Positions 36,070-44,464 of a stretch of DNA of 46,713 bases are shown in pieces. Each line of letters starts with the position of its first letter. Position 1 is the stretch's first letter. Position numbers and translations under genes: made by a program. The notes under the pieces are model-generated. The model was given only the letters and a program-made list of their open reading frames with translations, had not been told where the DNA came from and did no database searches. The DNA lies in NCBI GenBank assembly GCA_030684645.1, contig JAUXUF010000206.1, positions 1-46,713 of the forward strand, in the 5' to 3' direction. This DNA is from Bacteroidota bacterium (GTDB lineage Bacteria > Bacteroidota > Bacteroidia > Bacteroidales > Prolixibacteraceae).

Positions 36070-36452
36070 AAACAAATAGTTTAGTTATTAATAAAGAATT
36101 AATTTTTAGTACCTCATCCTTGCGGAAGTATCATTTGTCTTTTAATCTTCACAAATTTCGGAACAAATTTTAACAAAACTTACGGAATATTATTCTTGTT
36201 ACGTTATATTTTAACATTAACATTTTAACTAAATCGATTCAGTAGTAAATAAATGTTAATATCTAACCATAAAAGAAATAATATTATATTACAATGCATA
36301 ACGTTTCCTGTGATAAAAAATAGTTGGCTCTTCTAATAAATATAAACCATTTGAAGCAAAATTCAAAAGATCTGTCCTCGCTGGTGAGAGAACAGATTTC
36401 CTGTAAAATCACTTTCAAATAGGTAGTCAGCACTTACCTAAGCCACTCTTAA
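36070..36452. other. AT-rich susC upstream region
   Basis: 383 bp between the SusD tail and the susC start, strongly AT-rich, with the operator at 36229-36242. I looked for the Bacteroidota -7/-33 promoter elements (TAnnTTTG and TTTG) on the minus strand and found only weak matches, so no promoter is called. The 160 bp between operator and ATG could form a long 5' leader. No other gene is seen. Confidence 0.6.
36229..36242. promoter_or_regulatory. Second LacI-type operator, upstream of susC
   Basis: CTAAATCGATTCAG differs at one base from the perfect palindrome CTAAATCGATTTAG at 7495-7508. It lies in the AT-rich susC upstream region, 160 bp before the susC ATG. The match across 29 kb, in the two gaps where a sugar-responsive regulator would be expected to act, supports a shared LacI-family regulator (inference). 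Confidence 0.68.
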
Positions 36453-36755
36453 TTAAGGTAAACCTGTACCTTGCAACAACCACATTTTAGAATATGTATG
36501 ATCTTTACTTTGACCACTGGAAACATAATAGGTAGTTTCCAGTTTGGAAACCGCCTCATTGTAATTAACCAGATATTTTGGATCCTGGCTTGGAACCGGG
36601 TACAAAAAGCGTAACGGCAATGCCTTGCCATATTGTGTAACCGGACCGACGACAAGAGCTGGGTATCCTGTACGCCGATAATCAAACCAGGATTCCACAT
36701 TCAGCCACAAGGAGATCCATTTCTGTTCAATAATCCGTTCCAACTTATTGGTTGC
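36453..36755 (-). pseudogene. C-terminal tail of a second SusD
   Basis: About 100 codons with no start other than TTG read as the last fifth of a SusD_2 protein: KLERIIEQKWISLWLNVESW, FDYRRTGYP, ALPLRFLYPVPSQDP, YSKMWLLQGTGLP. It aligns with QKWIANW...DWRRTGLPAL...WSKMWLLQ at the end of the intact SusD at 30936. The rest of the gene is missing. Its first codon directly follows, in the same frame, the stop codon of the membrane-protein gene at 36756, which marks the breakpoint exactly. Confidence 0.85.
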
Positions 36756-38033
36756 TTAATTGGATGGAAATCGCATATGTGCGCCACCCATTTCTCCATG
36801 AATATTTATGGCAATGAGCGCCAATAAAAGAATGACAGTCACCAAAACAATCAAATAAAGCATCCCTGTTTTACTGCGGAAATCCGAAACCGTGTCTTCA
36901 AAGCAAGCCGGAAAGCGTTTCCACAGCAATATCAGTACGACAATAAAATTAACGACATAAAGATGGTGATTCAGCATGAACAATCCTTTAAAGACACCGG
37001 TAACGCAATAACTACTGATGATATAGGCTGAAAGGTAAAGCACAAAAAGTAACCACACTTCCTTTCTGCCAATTGACTTTTTTGATTTCATAGTCTTAAC
37101 CCAGCTTATCAGCGCAACCGCAATCCATGCAATTAATGACGTTAAACTGCCAATCAGCGAAATATTATCAGGATTCTGAAGATCACCTGCCTTACCTAAC
37201 AGAGTCTGATAAAGCCGTGGAGATTCAATATAAACGGTTAAAGGAATTAAAACAAAAACGATTAAAAACGCGGTCTTGTTCTCCCATCGCTTCGGCACTG
37301 CTATTTCTTCCGGCCATTTGGAACTGAATACGCCATAAGCCATGGAGCTGCCACTAAAAAATCCGATGCTGTATTCCATCACATTCCACATGTTGAAATC
37401 GATCTCCAGAACATTTCCAAGTATTTGAAGAAAGTTACCAAAGGCAAATCCAAAACCTGCTCCCATCGAGGAAAAAAGAGCAACCCTCAAAGCCGGATGA
37501 TAGTTGTTTCGGGCCATGTACCAGATCATTGCAAGCCCCGCTCCCAAACAGATGGCCCAGGCTTCGGAACGTGGCGGAGTCATCAGCCAGCCCAGTTGTT
37601 CAATTAAGAAATAATAAATAATCAATCCGCCAGCCACCATTTCGGCAATCAAAACGCTCCACTTTACCCTTTTTTGTTTGGATGATTCCAGCGTTAACCC
37701 GACAAGTCCTCCTCCCAACAATCCGAACAAGCCACCAATTACGAAAAGCATTAACAATCCATAAAAAGCATTGAAGAGATCAACGCTTCTGCCATATCCA
37801 ACAACCACGCCATAACTGATCATACCTCCCGCACCCCAGCCTATGGCAGAACTGAGAGCGATCAACATTATTTTTGAATACCAATCTTTCCTTTTTGATA
37901 CCAGTATCAAAGACAAAGCGCCAATTCCCCCGGCCCATGCAGCCCCCTGTTCGTGACCAAACTGCCCTCTGATGGCCCAGGAAGTACCCATAGCCATTCC
38001 GACAATTAATATACTAATCCATTGTTTTTTCAT
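36756..38033 (-). CDS. Polytopic inner-membrane protein of unknown function
   Basis: 425 residues with about 12 hydrophobic segments and short loops. The first loop carries a striking polar motif after the first span, TSWAIRGQFGHEQGAAWAGG, and a glycine-rich segment GGLFGLLGGGLVGL follows span 4. Such proteins occur in Bacteroidota glycan loci and may be carriers, but I do not recognise a characterised family. The start overlaps the stop of the 75-codon upstream frame as ATGA, so translation was coupled. Its C-terminal end HGEMGGAHMRFPSN meets the SusD tail with no spacer. Whether these last residues are native cannot be told without homologues. Confidence 0.7.
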   Translation of the reverse strand: MKKQWISILIVGMAMGTSWAIRGQFGHEQGAAWAGGIGALSLILVSKRKDWYSKIMLIALSSAIGWGAGGMISYGVVVGYGRSVDLFNAFYGLLMLFVIGGLFGLLGGGLVGLTLESSKQKRVKWSVLIAEMVAGGLIIYYFLIEQLGWLMTPPRSEAWAICLGAGLAMIWYMARNNYHPALRVALFSSMGAGFGFAFGNFLQILGNVLEIDFNMWNVMEYSIGFFSGSSMAYGVFSSKWPEEIAVPKRWENKTAFLIVFVLIPLTVYIESPRLYQTLLGKAGDLQNPDNISLIGSLTSLIAWIAVALISWVKTMKSKKSIGRKEVWLLFVLYLSAYIISSYCVTGVFKGLFMLNHHLYVVNFIVVLILLWKRFPACFEDTVSDFRSKTGMLYLIVLVTVILLLALIAINIHGEMGGAHMRFPSN

Positions 38034-38257
38034 AAATAGGATTCTTTATTGGTATTGACTGTTAAAGCTTTTCCGGCCATTCTTCTTTCGCTGAAGGGTA
38101 AACCATCAAACAGTTGACCACTTGCTGTATTTGTATTTCCGACCCTGTAAATGTACTTCTCTCCGGATTTCAGTCCTGTTATTATACAAGAGTGTTGATT
38201 GGCATGAGTTGCGGGCTCATTTTCATACACATAGTTTAACGGAATTGTTAATAACAT
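38030..38257 (-). pseudogene. Short Fn3-like frame, probable gene tail
   Basis: 75 codons from an ATG directly preceded by a stop. NYVYENEPATHANQHSC followed by ITGLKSGEKYIYRVG looks like the last strands of a fibronectin-III or purple-acid-phosphatase N-terminal domain. The rest (LFDGLPFSERRMAGKALTVN) fits no domain I know. There is no signal peptide and the stop overlaps the membrane-protein start as ATGA. I read it as the remaining end of a former upstream gene; a small functional protein is less likely. Confidence 0.4.
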
Positions 38258-38686
38258 TCAAAGCAAATACGATAAAACACAGCAATGAATTGAATGGTCT
38301 ATTCATAATCAAATCTCTTTTTCTTGGCACAAGTCATTACATGAATAACCAGTGGCAGTTTGAACTACCTAAAATAACAAAGAATGACCTTCAGTTGCTG
38401 CTGACATTTTACTAAATTTACATAGTTTATTAACCTTTAGGCCAAACAGCAAAATCCAGGCTGTATAATTATTGCTTTTTATTTTTTGTTCGTTTGAAAG
38501 CAAATCTATCTGATTTATAATCTCAACTCTTAGTTCAAGAATCGAAATGGCCGGAAAAGTTCGTGGGTTAATTTACTATCTGATTTGATTAAAAAAGAAG
38601 AAGTTCTGATTTTTCAAATAGCCTTTCTTTGTTTAGATCGGTAATTTTAAACCAATTGGAAAATTCTGATTCGTCCGTCGAATTGA
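38258..38686. other. Divergent gap without recognisable genes
   Basis: 429 bp between the minus-strand locus and the plus-strand relics, AT-rich. I checked both strands and found only short frames with stops, no palindrome comparable to the repeats elsewhere and no tRNA-like fold. It should hold promoters for both directions if the flanking genes are transcribed from here, but none can be called. Confidence 0.5.
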
Positions 38687-38764
38687 AAAACCTTAATCAA
38701 CGTCGGAGAGGTCTGGCTTTTGCCCTACTGGATGGGCAGGCATCTGGGTGTAATCAGCAAACCT
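38687..38764 (+). pseudogene. C-terminal relic of a fourth propeller/alpha-helical paralogue
   Basis: On the plus strand the frame from 38687, just after a stop, reads GEVWLLPYWMGRHLGVISKP. This matches the ends of paralogues B (GDIWLLPYWIGRYLDVISAP) and C (GDIWLLPYWMGRYLGVISEP) nearly residue for residue. No further family sequence is seen upstream, so only the extreme C terminus survives. The frame then drifts on for about 38 codons without family similarity. Confidence 0.75.
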
Positions 38765-38828
38765 TTTCAAAATGAATTCAAGAATAAAAAAAGAATAAAT
38801 CGATATTCAAGCCAAAACCTAAAAATAA

Positions 38829-38984
38829 ATAAAGATTGCCCCATTGAGCGCTATGTCGCTGAACAACCGTTCCAATTTGGTTGATGTACCCGATTTTACC
38901 AACGGCGCCTGGAAAACCAATGCTCCCGTGGAATTGACGCTGAAAGGAGGCGGTACAACCGGGGTAAAAGTTATCAGGAAATAA
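38829..38984 (+). pseudogene. C-terminal beta-sandwich relic of an unknown secreted protein
   Basis: The frame from 38829 to the TAA at 38982 reads APLSAMSLNNRSNLVDVPDF, then TNGAWKTNAPVELTLKGGG and TTGVKVIRK. The alternation and the NGAW...VELTLKG...GVKVIR pattern is typical of the last strands of accessory beta-sandwich domains in secreted glycan enzymes. It has no signal peptide or full domain. It sits 71 bp before the intact gene at 39056. Confidence 0.5.
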
Positions 38985-39055
38985 AATCATGACCTGACCG
39001 ATTTTGAAAACCTGTCAGGTCAAACAACGAACAAACTGTGCTAAACTAACTGACA

Positions 39056-41494
39056 ATGAACTACAAAAAGCTACTCACCATAGTGATGGTTTGTGTTACT
39101 TTCGCCTTTACAGGCGCTGCTCAAACAACCGACTTCTCCAAAGCTTCCATCCTTTTCCCGGATAAGAAAAATACCCAACTGGCTAAAGCAGTACAGGTTT
39201 TGCAGGAAGAAATTCAGAAACGAACCGAAATTCAACTGCCGGTTTCCAGCAAAATCGCCAAAGCCGGAAATCTTGTAATTGCAGTCGGGATTGAAGGCCA
39301 GCTGGATCAAATTTCGCCTAATTTCAGGAATACATTGACTAATCTACCGGAAACCGGAAAAGATGGCTACAAGATTGTGCAGGTTGACCAAAAAACAATA
39401 GTAATTGCCGGTCACGACGAGCGGGGAACTCTATACGGAGTTGGCTATTTGCTCCGAAAAATGGAATTAAGAAACAGGCAAATTCTTATTCCGGAACAAT
39501 TAAACACCTCTTCCACGCCTGTTTATCCGATCCGTGGCCATCAGTTGGGTTACCGGCCAAAGACCAATGCCTATGATGCCTGGACAGTTGCCCAATACGA
39601 CCGGTACATCCGCGACCTGACTATTTTCGGGGCCAACAGCATCGAGATCATGCCACCGCGCACCGACGATGACGCCACCAGTGTGAACATGAAATTGCCT
39701 GCCATCAGGATGATTGCGGAGCAGTCGCGTATTTGCAAAGAATATGGTCTGGATGTGTGGATGTGGTATCCCAACATGGGAAAAGATTATTCTTCGGCTG
39801 ATTCCATTAAAAAAGAACTCGAAGAACGTGAAAAAGTATTCAGTGTCCTGCCTGAATTGGATGCACTTTTTGTTCCGGCTGGTGATCCTGGTGAACTTGA
39901 ACCGGATGTACTTTTTAGCTGGCTCGAAAAAGAAGCTGTCGTTCTGCACAAATATCATCCCAATGCCAAAATATGGGTTTCACCACAGGTTTTCAAACCG
40001 AACAAAGAATGGTATGCCAAATTCTACCGGCACGTCAATAAACAGTACGATTGGTTTGGTGGAATCGTCTATGGCCCCTGGATAAAAACTCCGCTTCCGG
40101 AGGTGAAAAATTTAATCAAACCGTCGGTACAAATCCGATTATATCCCGACATTACCCACAGCTACAGTTGCCAGTACCCGGTTCCCGACTGGGACATCGC
40201 TTTGGCCATGACACTGGGCCGCGAGTGCATCAATCCCCGTCCTCAGGACGAAAAATACATCCATAACTTTTATGCTCCCCTGGCTAGCGGAAGCATCAGC
40301 TATTCGGAAGGGACCAACGACGATGTGAATAAAATGGTTTGGAGCGATCAGGACTGGAACCCTTCGACTCCGGTTCTGGAAACATTGCGCGATTATGCCC
40401 GCTATTTTATTGGGCCCGATTACACCGAAGGAGTCGCTCAGGGATTGATGTCACTTGAGCAGAATTTCAAAGGGCCACTCCTTTCCAACGATCAGGTACA
40501 GCGTACCTTTCAGCAATGGCAGGACATGGAAAAAACGGCTCCGGCCAGCGTTTTAAGCAACCCGCGTTTCCAAAGCGGATTGATCAGGGCATATTTCGAC
40601 GCATATATTCAAAGGAGGCTGATTCATGAAACTTCGCTCGAACGTCAGGCCCGGAATATTCTGGAACGTGCAAAAATTACCGGTTCAAAAACATCTGTCA
40701 CCGATGCTCAAAACACATTGGCTCTAGCCTACGAAAAACCGGTTTCCCCTGAATTAAAACAGCGCTGTTATGCACTTGCCGATTCACTTTTCCGGAGTTT
40801 TGGAGCCCAGCTGACCATCGAAAAGCACCATGCAATGGGTGGCAGGGGAAATTTCATCGATAACATTGACATCCCGCTCAACGATGCCTTGTGGATTCTT
40901 GACCAACTGAACCGGATTGAAAAGCTAAACAGCGAGCCGGAACGTCTGGCTGCCATCGATCAAATCCTCCATCGGACCGACCCGGGACCGGGTGGATTCT
41001 ATGACAATTTTGGAAGTCCATCGTCGTGGAAACGGATTAAAGCAAAGAAGAGCTGGGCCGAGGATCCCGGAAGCCTGGAATCGCCCCGCGAAAGTTTTGG
41101 TGTTGGATTATCCGGAGTGGATTGGGTGCACGAAATTGTAGCCAAAGGTTTTGAGGGACAAACTACACCTTTGGCCTGGATGAACCAGATTAACACGCTG
41201 TATGATACACCGCTGGAAATGGAGTACGACAACCTGGATTCACAGGCAGAATATACCCTGAAAATTGCCTATACCGGACGGTTCCGTTCGAACATGAAAC
41301 TCGTGGCCGACGGGATAATCATTCATGATTTTATCCGGATGGGGACACAACCGCTATTTGAATTTAAGCTTCCCAGGGAAATAACAAAGGATGGCAAAGT
41401 TCACCTCGCCTGGACCTGTGGCGATGATAATAAAGGTGAGGGCGAACGTGGCTCACAGGTTGCCGAACTCTGGCTGATCAGAAACAAAAAGTAA
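39056..41494 (+). CDS. Secreted GH20/GH67-like TIM-barrel protein
   Basis: 812 residues with a signal peptide ending at FAFTGAAQ. Residues about 28-150 are the small alpha/beta domain found before GH20 and GH67 barrels (KTIVIAGHDERGTLYGVGYL). The barrel then runs from about 155 (YPIRGHQLGYRP) to 480, with FGANSIEIMPPRTDDD, GLDVWMWYPNMGKDY, ALFVPAGDPGELEPDVL and IWVSPQVF. A helical region and a C-terminal beta domain follow. D/E-rich strand ends such as PAGDPGELEP are catalytic candidates, but the GH20 DE pair and GH67 residues are not clearly placed, so I do not assign a family number. First intact gene of the plus-strand group; two gene relics lie upstream. Confidence 0.72.
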   Translation: MNYKKLLTIVMVCVTFAFTGAAQTTDFSKASILFPDKKNTQLAKAVQVLQEEIQKRTEIQLPVSSKIAKAGNLVIAVGIEGQLDQISPNFRNTLTNLPETGKDGYKIVQVDQKTIVIAGHDERGTLYGVGYLLRKMELRNRQILIPEQLNTSSTPVYPIRGHQLGYRPKTNAYDAWTVAQYDRYIRDLTIFGANSIEIMPPRTDDDATSVNMKLPAIRMIAEQSRICKEYGLDVWMWYPNMGKDYSSADSIKKELEEREKVFSVLPELDALFVPAGDPGELEPDVLFSWLEKEAVVLHKYHPNAKIWVSPQVFKPNKEWYAKFYRHVNKQYDWFGGIVYGPWIKTPLPEVKNLIKPSVQIRLYPDITHSYSCQYPVPDWDIALAMTLGRECINPRPQDEKYIHNFYAPLASGSISYSEGTNDDVNKMVWSDQDWNPSTPVLETLRDYARYFIGPDYTEGVAQGLMSLEQNFKGPLLSNDQVQRTFQQWQDMEKTAPASVLSNPRFQSGLIRAYFDAYIQRRLIHETSLERQARNILERAKITGSKTSVTDAQNTLALAYEKPVSPELKQRCYALADSLFRSFGAQLTIEKHHAMGGRGNFIDNIDIPLNDALWILDQLNRIEKLNSEPERLAAIDQILHRTDPGPGGFYDNFGSPSSWKRIKAKKSWAEDPGSLESPRESFGVGLSGVDWVHEIVAKGFEGQTTPLAWMNQINTLYDTPLEMEYDNLDSQAEYTLKIAYTGRFRSNMKLVADGIIIHDFIRMGTQPLFEFKLPREITKDGKVHLAWTCGDDNKGEGERGSQVAELWLIRNKK

Positions 41495-41529
41495 TTTTAA
41501 CCGATCATGACACACTGAATAAAACTTAA

Positions 41530-41736
41530 TTTCCTTCCATCGGTGGAAAAGTCGTGGTGGATGAAAATACCAAAATCAAAGGAGAAAATATTGGCGCTAT
41601 CGCTCTTAAAAAAGGATTGCATCCGGTACGGATTGAATATCTGGAAGTAAAAGGAAACCAGCGTCTTCGGATTTATCTGAAGAAAAACGGAGCCGAAGAT
41701 TTTGAACAGGTGGAATCCGGACCGTTTTTTCATTAA
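41530..41736 (+). pseudogene. Orphan half PA14 domain (gene tail)
   Basis: About 68 codons after a stop and without a good start read as the second half of a PA14 domain: GGKVVVDENTKIKGENIGAI, then ALKKGLHPVRIEYLEVKG and QRLRIYLKKNG. Compare KGMHPIRLDYFQAGGGMYL in the GH78 PA14 domain at 10062. The first half and any catalytic part are missing. It is not in frame with the gene ending at 41494 and lies 57 bp before the DUF4838 gene. Confidence 0.75.
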
Positions 41737-41793
41737 AAAAGGCTGGTGAAATGCATACTTATAATAGAATTATCACATCTAAAAAACACAAAA

Positions 41794-44370
41794 ATGAGCA
41801 GAACATTAATCTTCAGTATTTTGATCGCTATGATCTATTCCGGAACTGTTAATGCGCAGCAACTCCCTGCCCAACCGGTTATTTCCGGAGAATGGATTAA
41901 AACCTGGTTAATCTGCGGTCCAATTCCGCTTCAGGATTCCAAAGATGCCTCTGAATCCTTGGACCATTTGCAAGGATTCGATACTGATTATCTCAAAAAA
42001 GCCGGAGGTGAGCAGAATCTACAAGTCAAGGCCGGCGATGGGATAAAATTCAGCAAAGGTTCTGCCCAATGGAAATTCATTCATTCAAACGATTCCAACA
42101 TCGATCTGGCCAGATTGGTTTCTAAGGAATCGCCTGTTTTTTCCTACGCCTATACTGAAATTCAGGCCGACGAAAGCAAGGTTTGGTTCGTCGGTTTAGG
42201 AACCAACGATGGCGGAAAACTTTGGGTGAACGGACTGAATGTTTGGGATTACCAACCGGCTCGCGGACTTGTGCCAGACGATGATCTGATTCCGGTACTC
42301 CTGAAAAAGGGAACCAATACTTTACTGTTGAAAATTGAACAACGTGGAAACCGCTGGGGATTCTGTGCCCGGCCATTGTCCTTTTCAACTGCCAGTCTGG
42401 CCGATCGGGGCGAACTTTTCACCATTACTGCCGGTAAAAACGAGACTGCCGGAATCACTTCAACATATTCGGCAACTGTTCTGGATCAACTGATTCAAAA
42501 TCTAAGCATTGAAATCTTCAATTCCCAAAATCAACCGGTTCTGAAAGAGCAGCGTACTTCAGGCTTCTGCGGAAATCTAAACCTGAAATCAGATGCCTAT
42601 CAACCTTATCGGGCAACCATTGATATCCAATTAAAAAGCGGCGAAAATATCAAGCAGAAAGTTTCATTTGCTGCGGGAAAACGCATTAACTACACGTTGT
42701 TTTCAGGATTAAAATCAGCATACCGGATTTCCCTCAGTCCACAGGCTTCCGAATCGGAACAGTGGGCTGCGAAAGAACTTCAGCACTGGATCAACGAAAT
42801 TAGCGGTGTGGAATTACCCATTCAGAATTTAAATCCGGCATCCACGGAACCTCAGATTATCATTGGATACAATTCAGAAATAAAAGAAAAAACAGGCGCC
42901 AATGCTCCGGAAGATTTAGATGAATCGTTTCGGTACTGCAATTCGGGAGCCGACATCCTGATTTATGGCGGGAAAATGCGGGGAACCATGTACGGAGTAA
43001 TGGCTTTTCTTGAAAATGAATTGGGATGCCGGTGGTACACCCCTACAGTTAGTGTAATTCCGAAGAAGAAAGAATTTAATTTCACCTGGCTCGATCATTC
43101 TGAAAAACCCGGGATACGGGTAAGAAACGATTTTTATTTTGAAGCATTCGATCCCATTTGGGCTGCCCGCAACCGGATGAACGGAACTCTTGGATTTGCA
43201 GAATCCAGAAAGCAGCCCGGAGGAATGGAGAGTTACTGGGCCGTGCATACCTTTTATCCGTTGATGCCTCCAGAAGAATTTTTCGGCAAACATCCGGAAT
43301 ATTACAGCCTTATTGATGGCAAACGGATTTTCGATCATGCACAGTTGTGCCTTACCAATCCCGACGTACTGAAAATAATCACCGAACGGATTAAAAAGCG
43401 GATGAGTGAAAGTCCGGAATACCTGATTTATGATGTGTCGCAAAACGACTGGTACAATCCCTGCCAGTGTGAAAAATGTCAGGCCATCGTGAGTAAAGAG
43501 GGCAGCGAATCGGGACTGATTATCTGGTTTGTCAATCAGGTGGCTGAATCAGTCGAAAAAGAATTTCCTGACAAATTTATCGGCACTTTGGCCTACCAAT
43601 ATACCCGTACTCCGCCAAAGACAATCCGGCCACGAGACAATGTCGTTGTCAGATTGTGCAGCATCGAATGTTGTTTTTCGCACGATTTCAAAACCTGTCC
43701 CGAAAACCAGTCCTTCCTTTCTGATCTGCAGAAATGGTCAGCCCTGGCGCCTCATCTGTACATCTGGGATTACGTGGTCAATTTCAGTCACTACGTAATG
43801 CCCTACCCCAATTTCAAAGTCCTTCAATCCAACATTCAAACCTTCAGGGAAAATAATTCCATTGGTATCATGGAGCAGGCCTCCTATCAGAGCCGGGGCG
43901 GTGAATTTTCAGAACTCAGGGCCTATCTGATTTCACGGCTGCTCTGGAATCCGGATGGTGATGTTGAAAAGGTAATCAATGATTTTATGTACGGATACTA
44001 CGGTAGGGCTGGTCAACTGATACGACGGTATTTCGATATCCTGCAAAACCGTGTCACTCCGGTAACGCATATTCATTTGGGACTGGCTCCTGACGATCCT
44101 GTTTTTTCGGACGAATTCGTGACTAAATCCTGTGAGATTTTTGAAGAGGCCGCAAAAGTGGCGGATAACGAGGAGATCCTGCACCGCGTTGAAATGGCGT
44201 CCCTTCCTGTTTTGTACCTGAAATGCAAACGAACACCGGTACTCGCCAAATACGATGGTTCGTATGCAAAATTCTGTGCCATAGCCAAGCGGGAAGGAGT
44301 GACCCATTATGCCGAAGCTGGCGAACCACACCGCAAAGCCTTTCACAAAAGTGTGGAAAGCGCCAAATAA
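41794..44370 (+). CDS. Secreted DUF4838 protein with GH67/GH20-type N-domain
   Basis: 858 residues from the ATG at 41794; a GTG at 41746 opens the same frame, but the ATG directly begins a signal peptide (SRTLIFSILIAMIYSGTVNA). Residues about 30-200 form a beta domain (IKTWLICGPIP, KLWVNGLNVWDY). A GH20/GH67-like small domain follows at about 310-430 (SEQWAAKELQHWINEISGV, GGKMRGTMYGVMAFLENELG). The DUF4838 region then has SQNDWYNPCQCEKCQAIVSK, with C557, C559 and C562. The close Cys cluster suggests metal binding. The reaction is not known to me. With the gene at 39056 it makes a pair of related, uncharacterised barrel enzymes acting outside the inner membrane. Confidence 0.8.
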   Translation: MSRTLIFSILIAMIYSGTVNAQQLPAQPVISGEWIKTWLICGPIPLQDSKDASESLDHLQGFDTDYLKKAGGEQNLQVKAGDGIKFSKGSAQWKFIHSNDSNIDLARLVSKESPVFSYAYTEIQADESKVWFVGLGTNDGGKLWVNGLNVWDYQPARGLVPDDDLIPVLLKKGTNTLLLKIEQRGNRWGFCARPLSFSTASLADRGELFTITAGKNETAGITSTYSATVLDQLIQNLSIEIFNSQNQPVLKEQRTSGFCGNLNLKSDAYQPYRATIDIQLKSGENIKQKVSFAAGKRINYTLFSGLKSAYRISLSPQASESEQWAAKELQHWINEISGVELPIQNLNPASTEPQIIIGYNSEIKEKTGANAPEDLDESFRYCNSGADILIYGGKMRGTMYGVMAFLENELGCRWYTPTVSVIPKKKEFNFTWLDHSEKPGIRVRNDFYFEAFDPIWAARNRMNGTLGFAESRKQPGGMESYWAVHTFYPLMPPEEFFGKHPEYYSLIDGKRIFDHAQLCLTNPDVLKIITERIKKRMSESPEYLIYDVSQNDWYNPCQCEKCQAIVSKEGSESGLIIWFVNQVAESVEKEFPDKFIGTLAYQYTRTPPKTIRPRDNVVVRLCSIECCFSHDFKTCPENQSFLSDLQKWSALAPHLYIWDYVVNFSHYVMPYPNFKVLQSNIQTFRENNSIGIMEQASYQSRGGEFSELRAYLISRLLWNPDGDVEKVINDFMYGYYGRAGQLIRRYFDILQNRVTPVTHIHLGLAPDDPVFSDEFVTKSCEIFEEAAKVADNEEILHRVEMASLPVLYLKCKRTPVLAKYDGSYAKFCAIAKREGVTHYAEAGEPHRKAFHKSVESAK

Positions 44371-44464
44371 ATGACACGGAAAGATTCCTTCTCTAAAAAA
44401 AAGATGGAATCCCTTTGGTTCATTACTTTATCATTTATCTTTAAAAGCAAAAAAATACATCACT

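Noticed and set aside
36070-36228. Bacteroidota promoter (-33 TTTG, -7 TAnnTTTG) for susC
   Set aside because: Only partial matches with wrong spacing were found by eye, so no promoter is claimed.
36449-36700. 83-codon minus-strand frame overlapping the SusD tail
   Set aside because: It is another frame of the same DNA; only the 36453-36755 frame matches SusD.
38778-38990. 70-codon minus-strand frame ending in NIDLFFFYS
   Set aside because: It is the shadow of the plus-strand relic at 38829-38984, which has recognisable beta-sandwich sequence.
44380-44420. GATTCC/GGAATC symmetry after the DUF4838 gene as a terminator
   Set aside because: The stem is only 6 bp with a long loop and there is no T-run after it.
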